This document shows positions 16,114 to 25,672 of a stretch of 64,000 nt of DNA, piece after piece; positions within the stretch are counted from its first letter, which is position 1, and each line of letters starts with the position of its first letter. The notes beneath the pieces were generated by a model. The model had not been told where the DNA came from, did not search any database, and was given only the letters and a program-made list of their open reading frames with translations. This DNA comes from an uncultured Clostridium sp. (GTDB lineage: Bacteria; Bacillota; Clostridia; TANB77; CAG-508), in NCBI GenBank assembly GCA_900553985.1, contig USFW01000007.1:9387-73386 (forward strand), given 5' to 3'. Both the position numbers and the translations under genes were made by a program.

Positions 16114-17061
16114 CTACTTTTTACACATGCAATTGCATGTATTTTCTGGATAATAACCTGGATATAAGTGACCTCTAGCTCCTAGATAAGAAACAACTTT
16201 TGATGTTACTTTGACAGCTTTTTCAAAAGTTTCATCTATAAACTGTTGATCTACTTTTTTGTTATTATTGTAATATTCTTGAATAACTACAGAAAGAAAT
16301 GCATCTCCTGCTCCTGTGTCATCAAGTTCAATGGCTGGTTCTTTTAAAACTTTAGAATAGATTTGATGTTGATATACAAAATCTGTTCCTGATTTTCCTC
16401 TTGTTACTATTAACAAATTAGGCTTCAAAATTTCATATAATTCAATAATAGAATCTATTCCAAATCTTGCTAATAAATGTTTCTCGACAAGCTCATTTAA
16501 TTGTAAAATTTCAAATCTTGCTTTTAAGAAGTATTCAATTTGCTTTTCTGTAAGAGATATTAATCTTTTAATTCTTCCCAAATCCAATACTTTATTGTTA
16601 GTTGTATGCAAAATTAGTTCTGCACTTTCTAGACTAATACCGTCAAGAATCAAGATATCTCTCTTTCGTATTTTACCAATACAATATGAAAAATCAGTAA
16701 GTGGTTCTTCATACCAAGTTTCATTGTAGCATATCGGACAAGTCTTTTGACATATATGAGTTCCATATGGTGTTGGAAGAATATGATATTTTCGGGTATC
16801 TTTATCATGTCTAATAACATCTTTTACATCTACCCCTATATTTTTCATATGATTTAAAACAATTTCTCCTACCATATCTGAGCCACAAGCAGAGATTACT
16901 TTTGTATTACATCCCCGTGCAGCTAAATTTGCTATGACATTAAATCTTGATGCTCCTCCATCTACTTTTAACAATTTCTTTCTACCATCATCAACTTGAT
17001 AATAACAATCAGCAACTAAATCTCCTGTTGCAACAAACCGTCTTTTTGTTTGTCTTTCCAT
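16114..17061 (-). CDS. PfkB-family carbohydrate kinase with extra cysteines
   Basis: 315 residues, ribokinase fold: GDLVADCYY and KVDGGASRFNVIANLA at the substrate end, ACGSDMVGE, and signature 2 DDTGAGDAF with the catalytic Asp near residue 253. Unusual: a Cys-rich insert CQKTCPICYNETWY after residue 100, another Cys near 130, and a CNCMC tail near the C-terminus, which could bind a metal. ATG 17061 has GGAG eight bases upstream, better than ATG 17067. The gene uses two in-frame CGG codons, rare here, hinting at transfer. Substrate unknown. Confidence 0.8.
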   Translation of the reverse strand: MERQTKRRFVATGDLVADCYYQVDDGRKKLLKVDGGASRFNVIANLAARGCNTKVISACGSDMVGEIVLNHMKNIGVDVKDVIRHDKDTRKYHILPTPYGTHICQKTCPICYNETWYEEPLTDFSYCIGKIRKRDILILDGISLESAELILHTTNNKVLDLGRIKRLISLTEKQIEYFLKARFEILQLNELVEKHLLARFGIDSIIELYEILKPNLLIVTRGKSGTDFVYQHQIYSKVLKEPAIELDDTGAGDAFLSVVIQEYYNNNKKVDQQFIDETFEKAVKVTSKVVSYLGARGHLYPGYYPENTCNCMCKK

Positions 17062-17172
17062 ATTCATCTCTCCTTTTTATTCTTTTATTACTTTACTACT
17101 TCATACATATTTAATGTATATGCGAGATAGTATCATATTATTATATGCTTGTCAATTTTTTATTGTATAAGC

Positions 17173-17208
17173 AAAAAACTAGAAAGACATTTATCTTTCT
17201 AGTTTTTT
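17173..17208. terminator. Bidirectional terminator after the beta-CASP gene
   Basis: A 14-bp stem (17173-17186 with 17195-17208) with A- and T-runs, four bases after the stop codon of the beta-CASP gene. Confidence 0.88.
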
Positions 17209-17211
17209 TGC

Positions 17212-18627
17212 TTACTCGAATTTTGTTCCTAATGATTTAACTAAACCATATGCATCTAGCCTGAAAAAATATTCATTTCCAAGTATTCCTATTTTTTTGC
17301 AGTCAGTTTCTTTTAATACTCTCTCTGCAAAGATATTTTTTATTTCCTTTTCACCATGAGTAATTAAAATCATTTTTTTATTTGGAAAAAGATTCAAAAA
17401 ATCAATAAGTTCATTTGCTTTGGCATGTGCAGAATATTCTGTAGTATATTGAACATCTGCTTTTTTTATTGCCATCATTCCTCCTACTTGTACTATCTCT
17501 CCATCTTTAGCTGATTTCAATTTTTCTCCTAACGTTCCTTCTGCTACATATCCAGTAAAATGAATTAATGCATTTTGTCTTTGAATATACTCTGGAATAT
17601 ATACTTGAGCAGGACCATATGTTCCCATACCTGAAGTTGTTAATATTATTTTACACTTCTTATTCTTTAATAGGTCCTTTCTTGAATTTTCATTTACATA
17701 TTGTAAATTACTAGGTAAAAACTCTTTCATTTCCTCATATAGATTAAGCTCTTTTTTTAAATAGATTCCTGTATATTTAATAGCTAACTTACCATCTAAA
17801 TAAATTGGAATTTTTTTATTTAAAATTTCAAGTTTTTGCCATTTAGACAATTCACTCATAATTTCCTGAGCTCTACCTAATGAGAAAACAGGAATAACTA
17901 CTGTTTTTTCATTCTTTACCGCATTAATCACATTATTTTTGAAATTAGAAATAATTTCATTGGATTCCATATCTCCATATGTTGATTCCGTGATAATTGA
18001 TATATCTAAATTTCTTATATGTTTTGGAATCTTTGGAACTTTAAAAAACATATTTTTACTGTTATAATCTCCTGTAAATAATAAGTTTATATTTTTATAC
18101 CCAGGATAATGAATTTGAAGCAATATGCATGCTGCCCCAATTAAGTGACCATTGGTAATAAATGTAGCACTTATATGCTCATCAATTTTAAATTTTTTAT
18201 AGCATTCTATATCTTTTATTAAATTTAATGTATTATAGACATCTTCGCTTGAGTATAAAGCTTTTTTATTATTCCGCTTTGCTACATCTGTTAAGACTTT
18301 GCAACTATCATAGAGAGCAGCACTTATAAATTTTTCAGTTCCAGTTGTCATATAAATTGGGTTGTTGTAGCCCATTTTGGTTAACAACGGCAATCTTCCT
18401 GTATGATCCACATGATTATGTGTTATCAGTGTAAACGAAACTTCTTCAGGGATAACTGGTAATTTCTCATTACATTCGTCATATTTAGACTCTTGAAATA
18501 ATCCACAATCCACTAAAAATTTAGTTTTTGTACCATTAGGATATTTAACTATCACTAGGATACAAGATCCTGTTACTTCTGGGTTTAAAGCCATAATGTC
18601 ACAATAAAATTTTGTCCGTGTTCCCAT
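17212..18627 (-). CDS. Metallo-beta-lactamase/beta-CASP RNA-processing nuclease
   Basis: 471 residues. Motif 2 LITHNHVDHTGRLPLL, motif 3 NGHLIGAAC, motif 4 LFTGDY, and the beta-CASP part with STYGDMES, PVFSLGRAQE, LTTSGMGTYGPA and EYSAHAK, ending in LITHGE. This is the YSH1/CPSF-like archaeal-bacterial branch of the beta-CASP nucleases (not RNase J). It probably cleaves RNA in the cytoplasm with two zinc ions. ATG 18627 is chosen because AAAGGAG precedes it; an upstream in-frame ATG at 18687 lacks one. Two in-frame CGG codons are present, as in the neighbouring PfkB gene. Confidence 0.85.
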   Translation of the reverse strand: MGTRTKFYCDIMALNPEVTGSCILVIVKYPNGTKTKFLVDCGLFQESKYDECNEKLPVIPEEVSFTLITHNHVDHTGRLPLLTKMGYNNPIYMTTGTEKFISAALYDSCKVLTDVAKRNNKKALYSSEDVYNTLNLIKDIECYKKFKIDEHISATFITNGHLIGAACILLQIHYPGYKNINLLFTGDYNSKNMFFKVPKIPKHIRNLDISIITESTYGDMESNEIISNFKNNVINAVKNEKTVVIPVFSLGRAQEIMSELSKWQKLEILNKKIPIYLDGKLAIKYTGIYLKKELNLYEEMKEFLPSNLQYVNENSRKDLLKNKKCKIILTTSGMGTYGPAQVYIPEYIQRQNALIHFTGYVAEGTLGEKLKSAKDGEIVQVGGMMAIKKADVQYTTEYSAHAKANELIDFLNLFPNKKMILITHGEKEIKNIFAERVLKETDCKKIGILGNEYFFRLDAYGLVKSLGTKFE

Positions 18628-18723
18628 AAACAATCTCCTTTCATTAAACAAAACATTATTTAATGTATCTATATTACTTTTTGTCATTTAAATTTTATCA
18701 TGATTTATCATTTATGTCAATTT

Positions 18724-18760
18724 AAAAATCCAAGTAATTTTAATTATTACTTGGATTTTT
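18724..18760 (-). terminator. Terminator after aspartate kinase
   Basis: A perfect 15-bp stem (18724-18738 with 18746-18760) with flanking A- and T-runs, three bases after the aspartate kinase stop codon. Confidence 0.88.
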
Positions 18761-18762
18761 TA

Positions 18763-19733
18763 TTAAATTATAGAATGAATTTCCTCTAAAATATTGTTAT
18801 TTACCACATTTTTAAAATCAATAGAAATTTTACTTTCAGAAACATTAAATTCTAACATATCAAGTTTATTTTCTTCTATTATTTCTATTACTTTTTTTAT
18901 TGCTTTAGTATTTCTTACTATTCCATTCCCTATAATTGAAATTCTTGAAATATCTTTTTTTACTACGCTTTTTATTGTATCTTCTTCTATTATATCTGAA
19001 ATCACTGTTCCAGGTTTATTATTAAAAGTAGATTTTGTTATAATTGGAATTTTAAATTTTTCTCCTATTTCTACACATCTATTGTGTAATACCTTAGCTC
19101 CTTCACTAGAGATTTCTAGCATTTCATCATATGATAATGCTGATAACTTTTTTGCTTCTCTAATAACATTTGGATCTGTTGAATATACTCCATCTACATC
19201 TGAAAATATATAGCAATTTTTAGCATCTAAAGCTGCCGCTACTGCTACTGCAGTTGTATCTGAACCTCCTCTTCCAAATGTAGTTATATCCATGTTTTCG
19301 TTTATACCTTGAAATCCTGTAATTATAACTATGTTTTCATTTTCTAATTCTTTTCTTATTCTTTCTGTATTAATATTTTTTATAATGGCATTTTGATTCG
19401 TATTATTAGTATATATTCCTGCTTGCCAACCAGTTAAAGATATAGCATTATAGCCCATACTATTTAATAAGATACTTAATTTTGCTGCTGACATTTGTTC
19501 TCCGGCAACTTATTAATGCATCCATTTCTCTTTTTTGAACATTGCTCGATAATTCTCCGAGCTTCTTCAATTAATTTGTCTGTTGTTTTTCCTTGTGCTG
19601 ATAGTATTACAACTATCTTATTTTTTTTGTTGTGCAGATTTATAATTTTTTCTGCAACTATTTTCAGTCTTTCGTTATTTGCAACTGAGCTTCCTCCAAA
19701 TTTTAATACTATTGTGTCATTCATTTTGAGCAC
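18763..19733 (-). CDS. lysC: Aspartate kinase, reading frame broken by two +1 shifts at CGG AGA
   Basis: Phosphorylates aspartate, the first step to diaminopimelate, lysine and threonine. From ATG 19733 the frame gives KFGGSSVAN and ends soon after EEARR; skipping the C at 19559 gives GELSSNVQKREMDALISC; skipping the C at 19504 gives GEQMSAAKLS, then ITGFQGI, TTFGRGGSDTTA, FSDVDGVYSTDPN and one ACT domain. All catalytic motifs are then present in about 322 residues; only one ACT domain is seen where about 400-residue relatives have two. Both breaks have the sequence CGG AGA in frame. Recoding or sequence error are both possible; decay is less likely because everything else is intact. Confidence 0.85.
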
Positions 19734-19819
19734 CTTCTTTTTAAACTAATATAGAGAGCTTAACTTAATTAAATTTAGCTCTCTTGTATTATATTCGAAA
19801 ATTTTTTTATTGTCAATTT

Positions 19820-21364
19820 TTAATATCCATTATGAAAATGATCTTTTAACATATTAATTAATAACCAAATTGTAAAAATTACTGCTAAAGCAATATATAT
19901 CCATCTTAATGCTTGATTATTAACAATGCTAGCACCTAGTAAAACCGCAGCATCTAACAAGCCAATAATTAATTGATGAAGCATTTTTTCCAATTTATTA
20001 ACTTGCTTGTCTGAATTTGCCATCTCAATATCAAATTTTGTTTCGCCACGATTTATATCTCTAATAAAATTAAGTAGTTCATTAGGAAGTTCATTTATAC
20101 TATTAGCAGTTGCCATAAGACTTTTTCCTCTAGTTACTAATGCATCTTTTGAGAAGAGTTCTCTTAATGATTCTTCTTTAATATTATTACTTAATACTAA
20201 TAGTAAATTAAGATTTGGACTAATTCTTTCTAAAGTTCCCTCCATTACACAAATCCCACGCATTAAAAGAGCGATATTTTTATCAAGTGATATCTTATTT
20301 TCTCTTAAAATTTTGCTAATATAACTTGTAAATTCTATAATATTAATATTCGTTATGTCTTCATTAACATATTTGTCTAATGCAGATTGAATTTCTTCTC
20401 TAAGCTTTGTATGATTTACTGATTCAGTTGTTGTTGAAATACATAATAATATATGTTCAAGTTCTGAAACATTATTTTCAACAATTGCCTTAGCTGCTTT
20501 TTTTAATAAACTTTTATTTTTATTGCTAATTCTTCCCATCATTCCTAAGTCTAAAAATACAATTCTTCCATCTCTTATGCAAATATTATCTGGATGTGGG
20601 TCAGCGTGAAAAAATCCATCTTCTAAAGCTTGTTTTATGTAATTATTTGATAATTTTAGTCCAATTTCTTCTAAATCATATCCATTTTCTTCTAATATTT
20701 TTTTATTTGTTAAATTAAATCCATCTATATATTCCATAACTAGTACTTTTTTAGTTACTAAATTTGTATATATTTTTGGAACATATACATAATTAATATC
20801 TTTATTGTTTTCTTTAAATTCTTCTAAATGTTTAGCTTCAATTTCAAAGTTCATTTCTTCTTTAGCTACATTATACATTTCATCTATTATACTATTTAGA
20901 TCAATTAATTTCACTATAGAATTGATATGCAAAAGTTTGATTATCTTTTTGATAATTTGAACATCTACTGTCATTGTTTCATAAACATTTTTTCTTTGTA
21001 CTTTTATAGCTACATTTTCACCATTTTTTAATTTTGCTTTATGAACTTGAGCGATTGATGCTGAACCAATACTTGTTTTTTCTATACTTAAAAATGTTTC
21101 ATCTAAATCTATATATTGTTCTTTTAAAATTTCAATAACTTCACTATATTCCATTGGTATAACATTTGCCCTTAATTGTGATAATGCATCACAATACTCT
21201 TTAGGAAAAATATCATACCTACTAGACATGATTTGACCTATTTTTATAAATGTAGGGCCAAGTTCTGTTATTATTGAACATAATTTTTCTGGTGTAAGTC
21301 CAGATGTAATATTATTCTTTTTTAAGATTGAAATTATTTCTTTAAATCTTGTTCTCTTATCCAT
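19820..21364 (-). CDS. AarF/ABC1/UbiB-family kinase-like protein
   Basis: 514 residues. The family's KxGQ motif is FIKIGQIMSSR (about residue 35-45), with IGSASIAQVHKA replacing the normal glycine loop, VAIKVQRK with the ATP-site Lys, FHADPHPDNI as catalytic loop and FLDLGMMG as metal motif; two hydrophobic segments at the C-terminus (about 465-505) anchor it in the membrane. Family members control quinone or lipid metabolism; this anaerobe may use it for other isoprenoid lipids. It follows the phasin-like gene by 25 bases, a common pairing in Firmicutes. Confidence 0.9.
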   Translation of the reverse strand: MDKRTRFKEIISILKKNNITSGLTPEKLCSIITELGPTFIKIGQIMSSRYDIFPKEYCDALSQLRANVIPMEYSEVIEILKEQYIDLDETFLSIEKTSIGSASIAQVHKAKLKNGENVAIKVQRKNVYETMTVDVQIIKKIIKLLHINSIVKLIDLNSIIDEMYNVAKEEMNFEIEAKHLEEFKENNKDINYVYVPKIYTNLVTKKVLVMEYIDGFNLTNKKILEENGYDLEEIGLKLSNNYIKQALEDGFFHADPHPDNICIRDGRIVFLDLGMMGRISNKNKSLLKKAAKAIVENNVSELEHILLCISTTTESVNHTKLREEIQSALDKYVNEDITNINIIEFTSYISKILRENKISLDKNIALLMRGICVMEGTLERISPNLNLLLVLSNNIKEESLRELFSKDALVTRGKSLMATANSINELPNELLNFIRDINRGETKFDIEMANSDKQVNKLEKMLHQLIIGLLDAAVLLGASIVNNQALRWIYIALAVIFTIWLLINMLKDHFHNGY

Positions 21365-21389
21365 CTTTATCGACCTTTATATTTTATTT

Positions 21390-21743
21390 TTATTTGTTTT
21401 CATTATTTTTTTCTTCTTTGCTTTTATTGGTCTTTTCGCTCTCTTCTTCATTATTTTTTTCGTCTTGATTTAGCAATGTAATTATCTCTTCTTTTTCTTT
21501 ATCGTCAATAGAATTTATGTACTCGACAATAATTTCTTTTGATACGGGAGTCACTTGAATATTAGTATTTTCTTTTATTTTTTCTTGTATATTTCTTTTT
21601 AACTCTTCATTTTTTACTAAACCTTCATTGTATAGTTTTTCTCCTTTTTTTAATAATTTTTGTTTTAATTCTTCTGCTTTTTCATCTGTTAATGATAAAG
21701 CTCCTAGTCCCATTAATATTATTTCTTTTAATTCTGTTTTCAT
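21390..21743 (-). CDS. Phasin-like coiled-coil protein
   Basis: 117 residues. An N-terminal hydrophobic stretch (ELKEIILMGLGALSLTDEKA) followed by a long amphipathic helix and a Glu/Lys/Asn-rich acidic tail, as in the phasin-like proteins that accompany UbiB-type kinases. ATG 21743 fits GGAGAGG seven bases upstream. It probably associates with the membrane or with the kinase; no polyester genes are present, so a storage-granule role is not implied. Confidence 0.6.
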   Translation of the reverse strand: MKTELKEIILMGLGALSLTDEKAEELKQKLLKKGEKLYNEGLVKNEELKRNIQEKIKENTNIQVTPVSKEIIVEYINSIDDKEKEEIITLLNQDEKNNEEESEKTNKSKEEKNNENK

Positions 21744-21833
21744 TTTTTTCACCTCTCCTTATAATTATTTTAAATTTAAATTATGAAGTTTGTGTGAATT
21801 TTGTATGACTTATAAAATTTTTTAAATATTAAT

Positions 21834-22935
21834 TTATATTTGACTTTTTAAATAGCTTTCAATAAATCCATCAATATTACCATCCATAACACTTTCTACA
21901 TTTCCTACTTCATAATTTGTTCTATGATCTTTTACCATTGTATATGGGCAAAAGACATATGAACGAATTTGGCTTCCCCAAGCTATGTCTCTTTGCTCTC
22001 CTTTTAAATCTTCTATTTTATCTTTTTGTTCTTTTTCCTTTAAGTCTAAAAGTTTTGATTTTAACATTCTCATAGCTGTTTCTCTATTTTGGATTTGTGA
22101 ACGTTCTGATTGACATGCTACAACTATATTAGTCGGGATATGTGTAATTCTTACTGCAGAAGAGGTTTTATTTATATGTTGTCCACCTGCTCCTGAAGCT
22201 CTATATGTGTCTATTCTTAAATCATCTTGGTTTATATCTATTTCTATATCATCTGTTATTTCTGGTAAAACTTCTAGTGATGCAAATGAAGTATGTCTTC
22301 TTCCTCCACTATCAAAAGGTGATATTCTTACTAATCTATGTACTCCCATTTCTCCTTTTAGATAACCATATGCATTTTCTCCATTAACTTCAAAAGTAAC
22401 ACTTTTTATTCCTGCTTCTTCTCCCTCTAGGAAATCTAGTTCTTTTATTTCGTAATTATTTTTATTTGCCCATCTTACATACATTCTATACAACATTTCT
22501 GCCCAGTCTTGTGATTCAGTTCCTCCTGCTCCTGGGTGTATTGTTATAATTGCATTGTTATTGTCATATTTTCCTGACAACAATGTGTCAATTTCTAATC
22601 GTTCCATTTCAGTCGCAATTTTTTTGGTACTTTTTAATATATCTTTTGCAATTTCTTCGTCTGGTTCTAAATTTACTAGTTCTGTTAATTCTTCTATATT
22701 TTTTAGTTCTGTTTCTATATTTCTATATTTTATACATTTTCCTTTTATTTTTTTTATTTCTGATAAAACTTGTGTTGAGTTTTTAGCATCATTCCAGAAA
22801 TTTGGTTCTAGTGTTTTATTTTCTAATTCTTTTAGTTTTTGTTCTTTATTATTTATGTCAAAGTGACTCACCCAAATCTTTTAATTTTTGATTTAATTCT
22901 TGAACTAATTTTGAATTTTCTTCTAGTTCTAACAT
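21834..22935 (-). CDS. prfB: Peptide chain release factor 2 with programmed +1 frameshift
   Basis: Recognises UGA and UAA and releases the peptide; GGQ is seen as GAGGQHINKT and the stop-recognition region as SPFDSGGRRHTSFAS. Translation starts at ATG 22935 (AGGAGAG upstream), reads 25 codons to CTT TGA (TGA at 22860-22858) and must shift +1 to continue as GAC ATA AAT. CTT TGA C with the SD-like GGGTGAG just before it is the classical autoregulatory site: scarce RF2 favours the shift. Full product about 366 residues. Confidence 0.96.
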
Positions 22936-23094
22936 TTTATCACTCTCCTAAGTTTATTTTTATTAATTTAAAAATATGTATCTAATTTTTTTGATTTTTT
23001 GTATTATAACATATTCTAACTTCTTTAACAATATTGATAGATGCTAATTTAGAAAAACATTATCCAATAACTCGACATTTCTATCATTATAATT

Positions 23095-23135
23095 AAAAAA
23101 ATAAATTCTAGCTTTTTTCTAGAATTTATTTTTTT
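23095..23135 (-). terminator. Terminator after the GNAT gene
   Basis: Stem AAATTCTAG (23103-23111) with CTAGAATTT (23119-23127), extended by A- and T-runs on both sides. It lies about 60 bases after the acetyltransferase stop and before the prfB promoter region. Confidence 0.7.
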
Positions 23136-23190
23136 ATTATATAGAAACTACTATGAAATTTGTAGATTATGAAACTCACAACAAAACAAA

Positions 23191-23820
23191 TTAGTTAATA
23201 CAATAATCATATATAAAAAATGTCATTTTTGCTTCTTTACCTTGTATAAAAAAAGTTTTAGACTTTTCTTTCCTTTTTATCATTCCTTGATGTTCATAAA
23301 AACCATAGTTGCAAGATGTGTCTGTATATAAGTAAAAGTCTTTAATATTTTGTGATTTCATATATTCTAACATATTTGAAAACATTCTTTTTCCTATTCC
23401 TTTTCCTCGAGCTTTGCTAGATATTGCAAAAAAAGCAACTTCACCTTCATATTTTTTTGTACATTCATTTAAAAGTTCTTCATCTATTGAATTCACACTT
23501 GAAAAAATTTTTGATGTTTGCCTTCCTTCTGTAGATAAATATAATGATATAATATCTCTTATTTGTTTAATTCGATATTTGAAAGGACATCTATGAATTT
23601 TAGAATTCTTTGCCATTATGATTCCTATGGGTTGATTATTTAGTAATGCTACTTGGGTATAAGTTTGGTTTGTTAAACAACTACTTAAAAACACTTTTGC
23701 CATTTTACGCGCTATTTTAGAAGAACAAAGATCATTGTAGTGCCAGGCCTCTATAATAATTTCTTCAATAATCTTTGAATCTTCCTTCTTAAATTCTCTA
23801 AAAATTATTTCTTCTTTCAT
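23191..23820 (-). CDS. GNAT-family acetyltransferase
   Basis: 209 residues. The acetyl-CoA binding loop is ISSKARGKGIGKRMF (motif A), preceded by a beta strand EVAFFAIS and followed by the FYEHQGM motif near the end. The family moves an acetyl group to amines of small molecules or proteins; the acceptor cannot be deduced. ATG 23820 fits AAAGGAG seven bases upstream; a GTG three codons earlier is the alternative. A Cys-containing insert lies between the first strands. Confidence 0.85.
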   Translation of the reverse strand: MKEEIIFREFKKEDSKIIEEIIIEAWHYNDLCSSKIARKMAKVFLSSCLTNQTYTQVALLNNQPIGIIMAKNSKIHRCPFKYRIKQIRDIISLYLSTEGRQTSKIFSSVNSIDEELLNECTKKYEGEVAFFAISSKARGKGIGKRMFSNMLEYMKSQNIKDFYLYTDTSCNYGFYEHQGMIKRKEKSKTFFIQGKEAKMTFFIYDYCIN

Positions 23821-23878
23821 ATTATACACTCCTTTTCTACTATTAGTATAAAGTGTGCAGTAAGTGTAAAGTCAATAG

Positions 23879-24457
23879 CTATTCTTTAATTTTTATTAAA
23901 ATTTGTGTAATATATTCATTTTCATCACTAATTGCTAAATCATTTAAGCCTCTTTCATATGCATATCCTACTAATTCTAATTTATGCTCTTTAGCATATT
24001 TTAGCATTTTTTCATACATTACTGGCAAGTTGTTCCAATTACCTTTTATATATCCACATAAATATTTCCCTTCTGGCTTTATAAAAACATTTTTATTTTC
24101 TTTGTTATCTAGATTTGGAATAAATAATCCATCATATTCTTCAAATTTTTTATTTTTTACATTTTCTAAAGCAATATAACTTCCTACACCTGTCCTACAT
24201 TGTTCTATTCCCCATATTTCTTTTATATATGTAAATAATTTTTGCATATCTCCATCTTTAAATGAAAAAGGTGCAATTAAAAATTCCTCTTCTTCACATC
24301 GAGTAATTTGAATAGTCATACTTTCTTTTTCTTCACTAAGCAATAATTGTTTTTTCTTGTTTTCAAGTAAAGTTTGTGTATTCTTTAATTTTATGATCTG
24401 TTCTTCTATTTCTCTTGATTTTTCATTAACTATTTTAATAGTAAACTTGCAATCCAT
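23879..24457 (-). CDS. MerR-type effector-binding protein lacking its DNA-binding domain
   Basis: 192 residues. Residues 1-48 form the long antiparallel coiled-coil helix that in MerR proteins follows the HTH; residues 49-192 are a GyrI/BmrR-like drug-binding domain (IAPFSFKDGDM, GKYLCGYIKGNW, LELVGYAYERGLND, IKIKE). The winged HTH that should precede residue 1 is missing and the sequence upstream has no HTH-coding frame. AGGA precedes the ATG, so a truncated product could be made. Possibly a stand-alone ligand sensor or a remnant of a regulator. Confidence 0.7.
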   Translation of the reverse strand: MDCKFTIKIVNEKSREIEEQIIKLKNTQTLLENKKKQLLLSEEKESMTIQITRCEEEEFLIAPFSFKDGDMQKLFTYIKEIWGIEQCRTGVGSYIALENVKNKKFEEYDGLFIPNLDNKENKNVFIKPEGKYLCGYIKGNWNNLPVMYEKMLKYAKEHKLELVGYAYERGLNDLAISDENEYITQILIKIKE

Positions 24458-24581
24458 TTTTATCCTAACTATTAATAATAAATTTTACAATATTTATAAA
24501 CTTTCCTTTATCATTCTTATATCACTATTATATCATAGGGTGATTATGTTATAAGTTATTCATACTTCCTTTTTTCTATTT

Positions 24582-24610
24582 TTGCATTTTACATAAAGTT
24601 GTGGTATAAT
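24582..24610 (+). promoter_or_regulatory. Sigma-A type promoter for the 24694 gene
   Basis: TTGCAT (24582-24587), 17-base spacer, TATAAT (24605-24610). The transcript would start about 75 bases before the gene and include the leader hairpin. Confidence 0.65.
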
Positions 24611-24648
24611 AGATTATATAATGTTTTTGAAACCAAAAAGTATATATT

Positions 24649-24671
24649 CTTGGAGGTTTCAACCCTCCAAG
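24649..24671 (+). promoter_or_regulatory. Leader hairpin before the 24694 gene
   Basis: CTTGGAGG (24649-24656) pairs perfectly with CCTCCAAG (24664-24671) in the 5' leader. No T-run follows, and the real ribosome site AAGGAGG comes 8 bases later. The stem hides a GGAGG decoy and may protect the mRNA 5' end or bind a regulator. Confidence 0.5.
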
Positions 24672-24693
24672 ATAATTTAAGGAGGATTACACT

Positions 24694-25551
24694 ATGAAAA
24701 ATTTTTTACAATTAATTAAGCAACCTACTAATCATTCTAAATTCAAAATAACCACTGATTGTTTTGGAAATTACTATACACCATTAAACTACAATTCAGT
24801 TAAAGATTTTGGTGGAATGAAACTCATGACCGAAGTTCTAAGACATACTAATGATGCTGCAAAAAGACAACGGTATTTAACAAATGATGCAAATCTTTTA
24901 GCAGAAAAAGTTTTTGCTAAAATTGAATGGAAGCAAATTATTGTTGATTACCAAATTTCTCATCAAATATTGTGTAATCAATATAGTTTTGTTTTACATA
25001 CTAATGGCTTGTGGCCAATGCTCTTAGAAAAATTTGTAGATTATGATGTTATAATTACAGAACAGGAATTTAGACCTGTGGCAGGTATAATTATGAAATG
25101 TCTAAGAGATTTAGAAAGTAAAGAAAAAAATTATATTGATCAAATCGCTAACTCTTGTATTCATCCTAGAAAAGATGGTAGATTAGAAATTGTCTTTCCA
25201 GGAAAACTTTGGGGTGGTAAAAAAGTTGTAGAACACATTTTAAGATTAGCTGAAAAAAGAGGTATATGCATAATAGAAACAAATACTAGTCCTATAAAAC
25301 AAAAAGTTGTTCTCCCATATGGTTGGAGTGTTTCAGACTATACTGATGGCGAAGGATATTACTTCATATTAGACGACTTCGGCAGAAAAATTGCTGTTTT
25401 CAGAGTGACTTGGCTTCCAAATGAACTAAACAATGGAGAAGTTGACTTTTTTATGCTAGATGATGATATTGATAAGATTCCTAATAAAGATACACCTAAG
25501 TTAAATGGAACTTTTATAAAATCTCTTTTACATAAAAAAACTCTTTTTTAG
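24694..25551 (+). CDS. Hypothetical protein, 285 residues
   Basis: Not recognised. A well-formed gene with promoter, leader hairpin, AAGGAGG and terminator. No membrane segment or signal peptide. Visible features: a Trp/Cys-containing mid region (HQILCNQYSFVLHTNGLWPM), GKLWGGKKVVEHILRLAEKRG, IIETNTSPIKQKV and an acidic FMLDDDIDKIP near the C-terminus. It uses an in-frame CGG codon and more C/G-ending codons than neighbours. Its transcription opposes the neighbouring secA unit, so it is an independent, probably acquired gene. Confidence 0.6.
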   Translation: MKNFLQLIKQPTNHSKFKITTDCFGNYYTPLNYNSVKDFGGMKLMTEVLRHTNDAAKRQRYLTNDANLLAEKVFAKIEWKQIIVDYQISHQILCNQYSFVLHTNGLWPMLLEKFVDYDVIITEQEFRPVAGIIMKCLRDLESKEKNYIDQIANSCIHPRKDGRLEIVFPGKLWGGKKVVEHILRLAEKRGICIIETNTSPIKQKVVLPYGWSVSDYTDGEGYYFILDDFGRKIAVFRVTWLPNELNNGEVDFFMLDDDIDKIPNKDTPKLNGTFIKSLLHKKTLF

Positions 25552-25583
25552 AAAAATTGTAAAATTTTTAAAACTAACTTTAA

Positions 25584-25612
25584 AACGGTACAACTTATCT
25601 GATTGTACCGTT
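25584..25612. terminator. Terminator between the 24694 gene and secA
   Basis: A perfect 10-bp stem (25584-25593 with 25603-25612) after the 24694 gene. It lies between converging genes and may serve both. Confidence 0.7.
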
Positions 25613-25672
25613 CTAATAATTTCACAATAATTCTTCAGCACAAGTTGAAGCATTATTACTTTTGCATTTATA

